Of a stretch of 64,000 nucleotides of DNA, positions 33,456 through 41,962 are shown piece after piece (within the stretch, counting starts at the first letter, position 1; the number at the start of each line of letters is the position of its first letter). The stretch comes from Bacteroidales bacterium UBA1189 (lineage in GTDB: Bacteria > Bacteroidota > Bacteroidia > Bacteroidales > Bacteroidaceae). Location of the stretch: NCBI GenBank assembly GCA_002309805.1, contig DBYJ01000060.1, positions 429-64,428 of the forward strand, given 5' to 3'. A program made the position numbers and the translations under genes. The notes beneath the pieces were generated by a model. That model made no database searches and was not told where the DNA came from. It worked only from the letters and a program-made list of their open reading frames with translations.

Positions 33456-36400
33456 ATGAGAAAGACTTTACTTTCAATCGTCTGCCTGCTGATGGCGTTA
33501 GGCGCTTCGGCACAGACTTGGACGGCTCCTGCCGCTCCTGAACAGACTGACCTGAAGACAGGCGAAGAACTGTACCTGTACAACGTGGGCTCGAAGGCCT
33601 TCTTCCTCGGAGCCAACGACTGGGGCACTCGCGCCAGCGTCAGCCCCACGCACGGCTACGTGGTGAACGTGCAGCCCGTCGAAGACCGTGCCGACACCTA
33701 CTACCTGACGGACCTGGTGGAAAACAAGAACAACCAGCAGATGTACACCTACGCCTACGTGAACGACGGCTACGAGAGCATCTGGGTTGACTACGACAAG
33801 CCTGTTGACGAGAATGGCGAACGCAGCATGGTGTGGGCCTTGACGAAGCAGGCCGACGGCACTTACGAGATTGAGAACGCCGACGGACGCGAGGATTCCA
33901 TGTCGGACCTCTACGGCAAGCTTGGCGTCGTCCCCTCAAAGGGCGACACGAAGCTCTACCTCTGCTCGGACGTCCTCTTCCCTGACGATGCCGGCAAGTT
34001 TATGACGAGCTGGTACTTCGTGGCTCCTGCGACGTATGCGGACTACATCGGCAAGCTGATGCAGTACAACGCCTCCGTCGCCTTGGCTGCTGCCATCGAG
34101 GAGGCTACCACCGTGAACGGAACGGATGAACGTGCCTACGAGGAGGCTGTGCAGGTCTACGAGAACACTTCCAGCACGGAAGATGAGTTGAATCGCGCCC
34201 GCGAGGAGCTGGAACAAGCTATCTATGACGCCCGCGTACGCAACGCTACCGTCATCAATTCGCTGGAGATGCTGAAGTACCAGAACATCGAGCAGACCTT
34301 CACCGACGGTACGGCTACGGGCTGGACCTCCACCACAGGTGCCCAAAACAAGCAGGCCAGCAACGGCAACAACGCCAAGGACTTCAGCCTCACAGGCAAT
34401 CACTACGAGAACTGGAGCGGCTCGAACTTCACGCCTGGCAAGGTCTATGCTACGGCAAAGAACCTGCCTGCAGGCGTCTATGTGCTGAATGCGCTGGCTT
34501 ACACGGTGTCAGGCAACGATCTTTACCTCTATGCCGGCAGCCGCAGCGCGGCTGTCACCGCTACGCAAATCGACATTGAGCTGCCCACCGAGGTGCTCAG
34601 CTACCTTACTGAGGACGGCGACATGGAAATCGGCCTCCGTCTGGAGGACAAGACCACCAACTGGATTGGTATCGACAACGTCAACCTCTACTTTATGGGT
34701 GCCAACGACGAGTCGTTCACTTGGCTCGCTAAGAACATCCTCGACACCGACGCCGACTATACCGTGCTCAAGGGCACCGACGGCTACGAGTACTACCAGT
34801 TCAGCGCCTACGAGGCCTACGAGGCTGTTCGCGCCGAGCTGAAGAACGCCACTACGGCTGATGCCGTCAAGGCTGTCCTCGATACCTACAGCGCCGCCTA
34901 CGATGCTATCGACAAGAGTATGAAGGCCTATGCCGCCTACTTCGCTCTCTACGAGGAGGCCGAGAACTGGATGGGTGGGACGACGTCGGAGAGCGATGCC
35001 GTGCTCGAGCTCAGCGACTACCTCTTCATCGAAGAGGGCGAGGGCTTCAACGGCAACGGAACGGCACCCTACATCCTCGAGGCCGGCACGCTCGACACCG
35101 AGCAGATCAAGGCCGAGACAGCCTACCTGAACAAGATGCTTGCCGATGCCATGGCCAGCAGCATGGGCGATGGCGACGACTGCACCGGCCTCATCGTCAA
35201 TCCCCACTTCACCTCCGGCGACGGCTGGACGAAGGTAGGCTTTGCCGACTTCCCCGTCGGCCCTGAGAACTATCGCGTGGCCAGCTCCTACACCGTCCTG
35301 TTCGATGTCTATCAGGAGATAACGGGTCTTCAGAACGGTCTGTATGAGTTGAACCTCTACGACCTCTTCCGCCCTGCCGACTATGGTAGCGCCGACTACG
35401 ACAAGACCCCACGTGCGTATGTCTATATGAACAAGTTCCAGAAGAACCTCAACACGATTGAGAGTGGTGCGGGAGCCGAGCTAAAATATCCCGGCGAGAC
35501 CAGCATCCCCGACGTGGGCTTCGTACCCAACGACGAGGAGTCGGCTGCCCAGGCCTTCCAGGATGGCCGCTATGCCCAGACGCTCTATGCCCTTGTCACC
35601 GACGGCACGCTTAAGCTGGGTGTCCGCAACGACCTGCGCTACGAGGGCTGCTGGGCTGTGTGGTCCGACATGCGCCTCACCTTCCGTGCCAAGAACGCCA
35701 CAGCCCTTGCCGGTGCGCTCGAGCTGATGCTGCCCGAGGCAAAGGCCCTCTTGGCAAATAAGTGTGGCGTGGCTGAAATAGAGGCTCTTTCCGATGCTAT
35801 CACCCTGGCTGAGAACGAGACCGACGGACATGCCCTCTACGATGCCTTCGTGGAGATGAAGCGTGCCATGGAGGCTGTCGAGGCCTCCACGCAGGCCTAT
35901 GCTGACCTCCGCCTGGCTCTCGACCAGCTGAAGGAGGCCATCGACGCCAAGCCCGACTACGCCGATATCGCCAAGGCCAATGCCCTTTACAGCGAGGCAC
36001 ACGACGGCTACGAAGCCGGTTCCTACAATGCCCAGGCAGCTGCCGACAAGACCGTCGAAGTCAGCTCGATGGTGGTTGCCATTAAGTTCGGCGGCGGAGG
36101 GGGTGAGCAGGACGTCACCGACCTCATCGTCAACCCGACGTTCGACCCCGAGCGCGGCAGCAAGGACAGCGGCACCATCGAGGGCTGGACCACCAGCGCC
36201 ATGAACGGCTACAAGCAATACACCGTCAGCTACAACCGTGCCGGCATCGAGCTCCACCAAACCATCAATGGTCTGAAGAAGGGCAAGTACAAGGTCACCG
36301 TCCACACCTACTACCGTGCCGGCTACTACGACGAGGAGTACGCTCTCTACCAGTCCGCCGGTGCTGAAGCCACCCACCTCACCACGCTCTACGCCCGTAC

Positions 36401-37436
36401 CGCCAGTCAGACCTACGCGACGAAGGTGATGAACCTCTTCGAGGGCGCCAGCCCCACGAAGGTGGCCGACGAGAACTGCTACCAGTACGCAGGCGGCGAC
36501 ATCAACGGCTGGTATGCTCCTGACGGCACCACGCCCACCGCAGCTTGGTTTGCTGACGGACGCTACCTCAACGAGCTTGAGTTCGTCATCGACGAGGAGG
36601 GCGGCAGCGTCACCATCGGTTTGGAGAAGACCGAGATCCTGCCCAACGACTACGAGGTGGTCGGAGCCTGGAACCTCTACTACTATGGTGCCGATGACGA
36701 GCCCGTCCGCACCGACGTCACCGACCTCATCGTCAACCCGACGTTCGACCCCGAGCGCGGCAGCAAGGACAGCGGCACCATCGAGGGCTGGACCACCAGC
36801 GCCATGAACGGCTACAAGCAATACACCGTCAGCTACAACCGTGCCGGCATCGAACTCCATCAGACCATCAACGGCCTGCCGAAGGGCGACTACGAGGTCA
36901 CCGTCCACACCTACTACCGCGCCGGCTACTACGACGAGGAGTACGCTCTCTTCCAGTCCGCCGGTGCTGAGGCCACCCACCTCACCACGCTCTACGCCCG
37001 TACCGCCAGTCAGACCTACGCGACGAAGGTGATGAACCTCTTCGAGGGCGCCAGCCCCACGAAGGTGGCCGACGAGAACTGCTACCAGTACGCAGACGGC
37101 GACATCAACGGCTGGTATGCTCCTGACGGCACCACGCCTACCGCAGCCTGGTTTGCCGACGGCCGCTACCTCAACACGCTTCCCTTCCGTATCGATGAGG
37201 AGGGCGGCAGCGTCACCATCGGCTTGGAGAAGACCGAGATCCTGCCCAACGACTACGAGGTGGTCGGCGCCTGGCACCTCTACTATCTGGGCGATGCCAC
37301 GGGCATTGACTTCCGTTCGTGCTTCCGTCAGGTGGAGGCAGGTGAGACTCCCATCTACAACCTGCAGGGCCAGCGACTCACCGCTCCCCAGCACGGCATC
37401 AACATCATCGGTGGCAAGAAGGTCGTAATTAAGTGA
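33456..37436 (+). CDS. Giant secreted multi-domain protein with near-identical 201-residue repeats
   Basis: 1326 residues with signal peptide LLSIVCLLMALGASAQ. An N-terminal domain (about 30-200) precedes alternating helical FIVAR-like spacers and beta-sandwich modules that look like carbohydrate- or ligand-binding domains (NGLYELNLYDLFRPADYG, PAGVYVLNALAYTVSG). Residues about 886-1086 and 1087-1285 are a near-identical tandem pair beginning DVTDLIVNPTFDPERGS. The C-terminus (TPIYNLQGQRLTAPQHGINIIGGKKVVIK) is the NLQGQR-type tail of Prevotellaceae secreted proteins. No catalytic motif is recognised; a surface adhesin or glycan binder is inferred. Confidence 0.85.
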   Translation: MRKTLLSIVCLLMALGASAQTWTAPAAPEQTDLKTGEELYLYNVGSKAFFLGANDWGTRASVSPTHGYVVNVQPVEDRADTYYLTDLVENKNNQQMYTYAYVNDGYESIWVDYDKPVDENGERSMVWALTKQADGTYEIENADGREDSMSDLYGKLGVVPSKGDTKLYLCSDVLFPDDAGKFMTSWYFVAPATYADYIGKLMQYNASVALAAAIEEATTVNGTDERAYEEAVQVYENTSSTEDELNRAREELEQAIYDARVRNATVINSLEMLKYQNIEQTFTDGTATGWTSTTGAQNKQASNGNNAKDFSLTGNHYENWSGSNFTPGKVYATAKNLPAGVYVLNALAYTVSGNDLYLYAGSRSAAVTATQIDIELPTEVLSYLTEDGDMEIGLRLEDKTTNWIGIDNVNLYFMGANDESFTWLAKNILDTDADYTVLKGTDGYEYYQFSAYEAYEAVRAELKNATTADAVKAVLDTYSAAYDAIDKSMKAYAAYFALYEEAENWMGGTTSESDAVLELSDYLFIEEGEGFNGNGTAPYILEAGTLDTEQIKAETAYLNKMLADAMASSMGDGDDCTGLIVNPHFTSGDGWTKVGFADFPVGPENYRVASSYTVLFDVYQEITGLQNGLYELNLYDLFRPADYGSADYDKTPRAYVYMNKFQKNLNTIESGAGAELKYPGETSIPDVGFVPNDEESAAQAFQDGRYAQTLYALVTDGTLKLGVRNDLRYEGCWAVWSDMRLTFRAKNATALAGALELMLPEAKALLANKCGVAEIEALSDAITLAENETDGHALYDAFVEMKRAMEAVEASTQAYADLRLALDQLKEAIDAKPDYADIAKANALYSEAHDGYEAGSYNAQAAADKTVEVSSMVVAIKFGGGGGEQDVTDLIVNPTFDPERGSKDSGTIEGWTTSAMNGYKQYTVSYNRAGIELHQTINGLKKGKYKVTVHTYYRAGYYDEEYALYQSAGAEATHLTTLYARTASQTYATKVMNLFEGASPTKVADENCYQYAGGDINGWYAPDGTTPTAAWFADGRYLNELEFVIDEEGGSVTIGLEKTEILPNDYEVVGAWNLYYYGADDEPVRTDVTDLIVNPTFDPERGSKDSGTIEGWTTSAMNGYKQYTVSYNRAGIELHQTINGLPKGDYEVTVHTYYRAGYYDEEYALFQSAGAEATHLTTLYARTASQTYATKVMNLFEGASPTKVADENCYQYADGDINGWYAPDGTTPTAAWFADGRYLNTLPFRIDEEGGSVTIGLEKTEILPNDYEVVGAWHLYYLGDATGIDFRSCFRQVEAGETPIYNLQGQRLTAPQHGINIIGGKKVVIK
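36111..37310 (+). repeat. 603-bp tandem in-frame duplication
   Basis: Unit 1 is 36111-36713 and unit 2 starts at 36714, a period of 603 bp (201 codons). Long stretches are identical at DNA level, including synonymous positions; visible differences cluster near GLKKGKYK/GLPKGDYE, QSAG/FQSAG and NELEFVI/NTLPFRI. This is recent duplication or ongoing gene conversion. Confidence 0.9.
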
Positions 37437-37645
37437 GAGAGGTGAAAGCTCGTTTGCACTTCCGAACGTTTTAAGCAGCGAAAGCCATCATGCTCGCATG
37501 GTTGGCCGAGTCGTGAAAAACGAAGACAAAATCAGCGTGAACGAGCTCGAGCGAAGCTCAAGGTGCTGGTGAAGTAATTGCAGCATCTACCCCTCAGTTG
37601 GCAGTCAGGGCGGAGCTATCGGTTCCGCCCTGATTTCATGCTGGC
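37437..37645. other. Gap after the giant protein gene
   Basis: About 210 bp with no gene or clear terminator. It contains a short GAGCTCGAGCGAAGCTC inverted repeat near 37540. Confidence 0.5.
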
Positions 37646-37840
37646 TCAGGCGACAAGTGTCAACGCCAAAAGCCCGAGGGCCATCGCCATCGCCATCGCC
37701 CCCACGCCATACAGCGCACGCGTGAATCCCACCTGCGCGGGCGGGAAGAGCCCCTCCATCCAACGCGAAAGCACATCCGGCTCGTCCACAAGCCGCAGCA
37801 TCCGCCGCTCCATGTGACAGATACGACACTTCCCCTGCAC
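37646..37840 (-). CDS. Small hypothetical protein with C-terminal membrane helix
   Basis: 64 codons from a GTG at 37840 or 55 from an ATG at 37813 (MERRMLRLVDEPD). A CRICH cysteine pair is near the start, a charged segment follows, and the C-terminal helix is ALYGVGAMAMAMALGLLALTLVA. Third codon positions are strongly G/C, as in real genes here. An in-frame stop directly precedes the GTG, which lies inside an 11-bp GTGCAC repeat tract. It follows the decayed DUF3987 gene on the same strand. Not recognised. Confidence 0.4.
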   Translation of the reverse strand: MQGKCRICHMERRMLRLVDEPDVLSRWMEGLFPPAQVGFTRALYGVGAMAMAMALGLLALTLVA

Positions 37841-37868
37841 TCAGCGTGCACTTGGTGTGCACTTCATG
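37836..37868 (-). repeat. 11-bp GTGCAC tandem repeat, left copy
   Basis: Three units starting TGCACT at 37836, 37847 and 37858. A matching tract of five 11-bp units in inverted orientation is at 38638-38692, so the two tracts bracket the DUF3987 remnant. Confidence 0.7.
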
Positions 37869-37942
37869 GATACCTTTTTCGGCCTCTTTTCGCTGATACA
37901 TAGTCTTTTCATCTGTTTAGAATGGTTGTTTTCTGCGCGTTG

Positions 37943-38590
37943 TCAACTTTTCTTTCGCCCGCACGCGCGACCCTTCGCCGTCTTCTCGTACTCGCCGTCG
38001 GTCGTCTCGCGGGTGAATCCCTGTCCCATCCACTTGACAATCCGCCGTCCCGTGGAACGGCTCTGAGCACCGCACAGCTTTCCGGCGGTGTTGGCATCGT
38101 TGCGGTTGAATACGTCGGGCTGCAGGTTGCGGTGGTAGTCATCCACACGCTGGCGGTAACCGAGCCGCAGCTCACGGTCTATGGGCTCCACCAGCCGGTC
38201 CAGCAGCGCCACGCGACTCTTGCCCGAGCCCGCACCGCCCACAATCATCACCTGCAGGTTCAGCATGTAGAGGTTCTTCTGCTGGCGCACGAAGCAGCTG
38301 TCCAGCACGGCGCCGATGACGGCGTGGGCGGCGGTGAACTGCTGTACCACGATGTTCATCCCCTGTGCGCGCCACAGCTCCGCCACGTCGCGCAGCAGCT
38401 TTGGTGCCCGCTGGATGATGCCATAGCTCAGCGGCAGCGGTACCTCGTTGCCAAGTGCATCCGTGTAGGTCTTGAGGCCCATGCCATAGTAAGCCTTCAC
38501 GTGGGGCTTCCCTCGGCTGCCTCTCGCGCGAGCGCCCCTGCGCGGAAGGTCACGCCCCAGTTCCTGTAAAATGTCAACGTTTTTTTTCAT
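37943..38590 (-). pseudogene. Internally deleted DUF3987 gene
   Basis: 215 residues remain. The first 150 match the start of Bacteroidales DUF3987 proteins (LQELGRDLPRRGARARGSRGKPHVKAYYGMGL, then LNLQVMIVGGAGSGKSRVALL with Walker A GGAGSGKS). After DDYHRNLQ the sequence jumps to a helix-turn-helix-like tail (NRNDANTAGKLCGAQSRSTGRRIVKWMGQGF) that looks like the family's C-terminus. Full-length relatives, as I recall them, are two to three times longer, so the ATPase core past Walker A, including Walker B, is missing. The frame is intact. DUF3987 genes often travel with VirE-like genes in mobile or phage-defence-like loci. Confidence 0.6.
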
Positions 38591-38637
38591 AGTTTGGCAT
38601 ATATCAATGGGTTAAACAAAAATACGGTGTCATCCAG

Positions 38638-38692
38638 GTGCACGCCAGGTGCACACCAAGTGCAGGGTAAGTGCACGGTACGTGCCCGTCGG
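38638..38692 (+). repeat. 11-bp GTGCAC tandem repeat, right copy
   Basis: Units begin at 38638, 38649, 38660, 38671 and 38682 (GTGCACGCCAG, GTGCACACCAA, GTGCAGGGTAA, GTGCACGGTAC, GTGCCCGTCGG). It lies upstream of the DUF3987 remnant. Confidence 0.75.
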
Positions 38693-38712
38693 ACGACCTT
38701 TTCAAACCGGTT

Positions 38713-38832
38713 CGCACTGCGTTTTCCTGTGCGCGCACTACGTCTGCGCGTGGACGTAGTGCGTTTATGCGCGGACGCACTGCGTTCGCGAGCGAATGCA
38801 CTGCGTTCTGACCGCAAACAGACTGCGTTTTT
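38713..38832 (+). repeat. 21-bp minisatellite with CGCACTGCGTT core
   Basis: Units start at 38713, 38734, 38755, 38776, 38797 and 38819, a period of 21 bp (22 once). The core CGCACTGCGTT is conserved and the other half varies. Both strands are open for a heptad translation (ALRxRxD on plus, RSAxxxx on minus). A TATCTTTG -7 box on the minus strand at 38868-38861 points through it toward the DUF3987 remnant, so it may be leader RNA rather than protein. Confidence 0.7.
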
Positions 38833-38959
38833 CTCTCTCATATCCTCTGATTTTCTCCGACAAAGATAACAGTTGTTTTTCTCGGCAGAGTTCCACCATG
38901 GAACGCTGTCCTGCAAAAATCGCACTTATTTTGCATCCGTAAAATCAAATGCAAATCCC

Positions 38960-39127
38960 ATGACAGTCATTCCCTTCCCCCGTCTGGAGCAGGTTGCTCC
39001 CTCGTGTTCGTCGCTGCGTGAGCTGGTGCGTCAACTAGTCAGCGCTATCCCCGTCTTCGTGCAAATCCGTCCGAACGGGGGCTCCGAAAAAGAAACTGTT
39101 CCATCCTCTCCCTCCGTGAGGCAATGA
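38960..39127 (+). CDS. Short hypothetical ORF, possible gene fragment
   Basis: 55 codons from ATG 38960 (MTVIPFPRLEQVAPSCSSLRELVRQLV), ending QIRPNGGSEKE and a short tail. Codon use is compatible with coding. It could be the start of a truncated VirE-N/primase-type protein, a usual companion of DUF3987, but I do not recognise it firmly. No clear promoter. Confidence 0.25.
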   Translation: MTVIPFPRLEQVAPSCSSLRELVRQLVSAIPVFVQIRPNGGSEKETVPSSPSVRQ

Positions 39128-39143
39128 AAAAAACGGCTGTATG

Positions 39144-39175
39144 CTTGCATTTTTCCGCAGTACGTCGTATCTTCG
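39144..39175 (+). promoter_or_regulatory. Promoter of the TPR lipoprotein gene
   Basis: CTTG at 39144-39147, 20 bp, TATCTTCG at 39168-39175. Each box has one mismatch from consensus. Confidence 0.5.
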
Positions 39176-39193
39176 CACGGAAAATGTCAGGAT

Positions 39194-40885
39194 ATGAAAA
39201 GATGTAAGCGCAGTTTCCTTCTGAAAATGGCCCTGTTGCTGATGGCGGCAGTTGGTCTTTCGTCGTGCCGCCATGCCGGCGTCCACGACGCCCTGCTCCG
39301 TGCCGAAGCCCTCATGGAGTCCGACCCCCAGGAAGCACGCGCAATCTTGGAGAGCATAGCCTCACCCAACCTCAATCGTCTCTTTACCCCCCTCAATCCC
39401 CCCGTTATCGGGGGGCAGAAACCCCTAAAGGGAAGGGCTTCTGATTCCTCTGGTCTCCCCTCCTTCAGGAGGGGTAAGGGGGAGGCTGCCCTTTTTGCTT
39501 TGTTGAAGACGCAGGCCGACTACAAGTGCGATGTTGCGCTTACGTCCGATTCCCTCATCCTTCTTGCTACGGACTACTACGGCACTAAGCGCAAGAGCCA
39601 GCGTGCCGCCCTCGCCCAGCACTACCTTGGCTGCACCTATATTGAGATGCATCGCGATTTGGATGCCATCGAGGCTCAGCTTCGCGCCACTACACTCTTT
39701 CCCGACACCACAAACAAATACTTTGCCAACAGCCTGTTTGAATTAGGACTCCTATATTACAAGCACTATATGGTGGATAGCGCCTGGGTGGCTTTCGGAC
39801 GCTACCGCTGGACAGAATCCTGCAATTCCGATTCAGCGAACATCGGCTATGCCGACTTTTACATGGGGACTATTGCCTTATATCATGATGATGACGAGTT
39901 GACGGACAGCTTATTCCAATGTGTCTTGAATAATACGAAAACTACAAATTATAATCGTTTCACAACTTATTTCCAGTTAGCTAAACTTCGGTTTTATCAT
40001 CAGCACGACATCGAGGGAGCCTTAGCCTATTTAGAAAAAATAGGTAATCGTTTTGGAGAAGACAATAGTGCCTTACTGACATTGAGAGCCGACATCCTCG
40101 CCCAACAGCAACAACCTGCAACGGCTTACGAATTATACAAGAAAGCCCTACGAAACAGTTCCGATATTTATGTCCAATGTACGTCGTATGAAGGACTGGC
40201 CAGCATGGCCCCGCTTCTGAACAAACCTGATTCTACGCGTTATTTCATCGATCAATATAAGAGTCTTTTGGATTCCATCTATACGATGAACAAGCAGCGG
40301 GAAATCACCGAAATCAAGGACAAGCATATCGTGGAGATTCATGACCAGCAGATGAGAGCCCGCAATTTGCGATTGCGACTTGGGGTGGGCATTTTTATTG
40401 TCTTGTTGCTATCGGCATTTTTTATCATCTTGTTGCTCATTGACCGTAAGCGCAAGAAGCGTTACTTACAGGCGCAGGAGGAGCTGCGGCAGGCCAATGT
40501 GGAAGTATTGCGGGCGCAGGTAAACGAACAGCCCGCCGACTTGGACACACTCTATCGGAAAAAGCTCGCCGCCTGTCAGGACCTTTTCCGCCGGACGCCT
40601 TCGGCCCGTCTGCTGTTGGTGCCGCCCGCATCGCTGACGGCCGCGCAGAGGCAGACGCTCATGGACGACCTCACCCGCTCGTTTGTCGATATCATGCTCG
40701 ACGTGAAGAACGCCTCGAATGCCGTCAACGATCAGGAGTTGATGTACTGCGTCCTCTCCTCCCTCCAATGCTCAACCGCCCAAATGGCGGAGCTTTTGAA
40801 TAACGCCGATGGCACCTTGCGCTCTCGGAAAGCCCGTTTGAAGGAAAAAATGCCCGAAAACCTGTGTCTCCTTTTCTTTTCATAA
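39194..40885 (+). CDS. TPR lipoprotein with membrane helix and HTH-like C-terminus
   Basis: 563 residues. Lipoprotein-like signal (LLLMAAVGLSSCRH), TPR-type helices to about residue 380, a transmembrane helix (VGIFIVLLLSAFFIILLLI), a coiled coil (RKKRYLQAQEELRQANVEVLRAQV) and a C-terminal helical domain (LMYCVLSSLQCSTAQMAELLNNADGTLRSRKARLKEKM) that resembles a LuxR-like HTH. Bacteroidetes carry many such TPR-TM-coiled coil-HTH proteins as suspected one-piece sensors. Residues about 66-98 (TPLNPPVIGGQKPL to SFRRGKGEA) are encoded by palindromic repeats and interrupt the first TPR region, yet the frame stays open. Confidence 0.75.
   Translation: MKRCKRSFLLKMALLLMAAVGLSSCRHAGVHDALLRAEALMESDPQEARAILESIASPNLNRLFTPLNPPVIGGQKPLKGRASDSSGLPSFRRGKGEAALFALLKTQADYKCDVALTSDSLILLATDYYGTKRKSQRAALAQHYLGCTYIEMHRDLDAIEAQLRATTLFPDTTNKYFANSLFELGLLYYKHYMVDSAWVAFGRYRWTESCNSDSANIGYADFYMGTIALYHDDDELTDSLFQCVLNNTKTTNYNRFTTYFQLAKLRFYHQHDIEGALAYLEKIGNRFGEDNSALLTLRADILAQQQQPATAYELYKKALRNSSDIYVQCTSYEGLASMAPLLNKPDSTRYFIDQYKSLLDSIYTMNKQREITEIKDKHIVEIHDQQMRARNLRLRLGVGIFIVLLLSAFFIILLLIDRKRKKRYLQAQEELRQANVEVLRAQVNEQPADLDTLYRKKLAACQDLFRRTPSARLLLVPPASLTAAQRQTLMDDLTRSFVDIMLDVKNASNAVNDQELMYCVLSSLQCSTAQMAELLNNADGTLRSRKARLKEKMPENLCLLFFS
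39385..39485 (+). repeat. In-frame palindromic repeat insertion
   Basis: CCCCCCG-TTAT-CGGGGGG (39398-39415), CCCTAAAGGG (39423-39432) and CCCCTCC-TTCA-GGAGGGG (39457-39474) lie inside the TPR lipoprotein gene. The last 18-mer is identical to the one at 43404-43421 in another gene. Confidence 0.8.
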
Positions 40886-40984
40886 CCAGCCATTTATTCT
40901 TTTCGGCAGCAAATGCCACGTTTTTGCAACGCAAAAAACTTGCGTGTTATCACCCCATTCCCGACCTTTGCCGGCGAATTCAAA

Positions 40985-41266
40985 ATGAACGATTCAATGG
41001 ACAACGCAGATTTCACGTTTCTCGTCACTTCGTTTCTCTACATGGTGTTAACCATCGTAGAGCGTCTCGGCTTTTTGCCGAATACCTTGATCCTTGACTT
41101 CGCTTTTGCCTTCCTGTGGGGAATCCTTCTCATTACCACAGGAGTCAAAGCAAGGTTCTACCTTCAGACAGCAAATAAGCCCGTTAATGTCATTGGCGTC
41201 ATTCTGGCCTTGCTCGTCTTCGTTTCTTCGATAGTTCTTCTTTTTATTAATCATTATTATTGTTAA
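40985..41266 (+). CDS. Small membrane protein of unknown function
   Basis: 93 residues from ATG 40985 (MNDSMDNADFTFLV); an upstream ATG at 40913 would run through a promoter-like ACCTTTG box near 40965. Three hydrophobic helices: TFLVTSFLYMVLTIV, FAFAFLWGILLITTGV and VIGVILALLVFVSSIVLLFI. No motif. It is just upstream of an AT-rich lipoprotein gene. Confidence 0.65.
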   Translation: MNDSMDNADFTFLVTSFLYMVLTIVERLGFLPNTLILDFAFAFLWGILLITTGVKARFYLQTANKPVNVIGVILALLVFVSSIVLLFINHYYC

Positions 41267-41283
41267 TCACTAGACATGTAAAG

Positions 41284-41856
41284 ATGAAAAGATTATTTTT
41301 GTTGCTTGTTTTAGCAAGTGTCTTATCTTTTGTTTCTTGCACAGATAGCAATATTTCTTTTTGCTCGCATGAAAACACAGAAGACTTAGTCTTATTTGAG
41401 AAAAAGATTGCTTCCTCGTATTATCCTTCAACAAGATCAAATCCTGATGAATTGGACTACCAGTTGATTGGTTTTACAACTATAACATTTTCCGCAGATG
41501 AGCAAGAAGTTGTAAAAAATGTTAGTACAGAATATAGTGATTCATTAGATAATATGGGAAATGTTTTCGTCGCAAAAGATGGTTCATTTGTGAGGATTTA
41601 TTACCCTCTCCGAAATGCTATAGTTAAAATAAAAGGAAAAACAATAGTAGCAGACGAAAATGGCCGATTGCCACTTCCACCGGATGTTAACTTAAGAAAA
41701 ACAAGAATCATAGGACGAGAAAAAACAGAAAGGTCTTCATATACCACATTTAATGTGAAGATTTTTCCGACATCCCAATATATTGACAATAACGTGTTAG
41801 TATTTGAATTAGGCGATAATAATAGAGATTTCTACAATTCTGATGGTTTCCAATAA
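41284..41856 (+). CDS. AT-rich lipoprotein of unknown function
   Basis: 190 residues from ATG 41284 (MKRLFLLLVLASVLSFVSCTDS), with a clear lipobox cysteine. The remainder is polar and beta-rich (GNVFVAKDGSFVRIYYPLRNAIVKIKGKTIVADENGRLPLPPD), which hints at a small carboxypeptidase-regulatory-like beta-sandwich, but no family is assigned. Base composition is far more AT-rich than neighbours and codons end mostly in A/T, suggesting recent acquisition. Confidence 0.7.
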   Translation: MKRLFLLLVLASVLSFVSCTDSNISFCSHENTEDLVLFEKKIASSYYPSTRSNPDELDYQLIGFTTITFSADEQEVVKNVSTEYSDSLDNMGNVFVAKDGSFVRIYYPLRNAIVKIKGKTIVADENGRLPLPPDVNLRKTRIIGREKTERSSYTTFNVKIFPTSQYIDNNVLVFELGDNNRDFYNSDGFQ

Positions 41857-41962
41857 TCAAAAAAAAGTTCCAATGTAAACGATTAAAGTGTTAGTTTTTC
41901 GGCTTCCTTCAAAAAAAGAGAGCATTTAATCCGTTAATCATTGATGTAATAAAAAATAGCTG

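Noticed and set aside
38638..38832. CRISPR array near the DUF3987 remnant
   Set aside because: 11- and 21-bp units are contiguous, without unique spacers of regular length.
38587..38925. 112-codon minus frame with RSA heptads upstream of the DUF3987 remnant
   Set aside because: The heptads come from the 21-bp minisatellite and the rest is 11-bp repeat; both strands are open equally, so it is treated as repeat.
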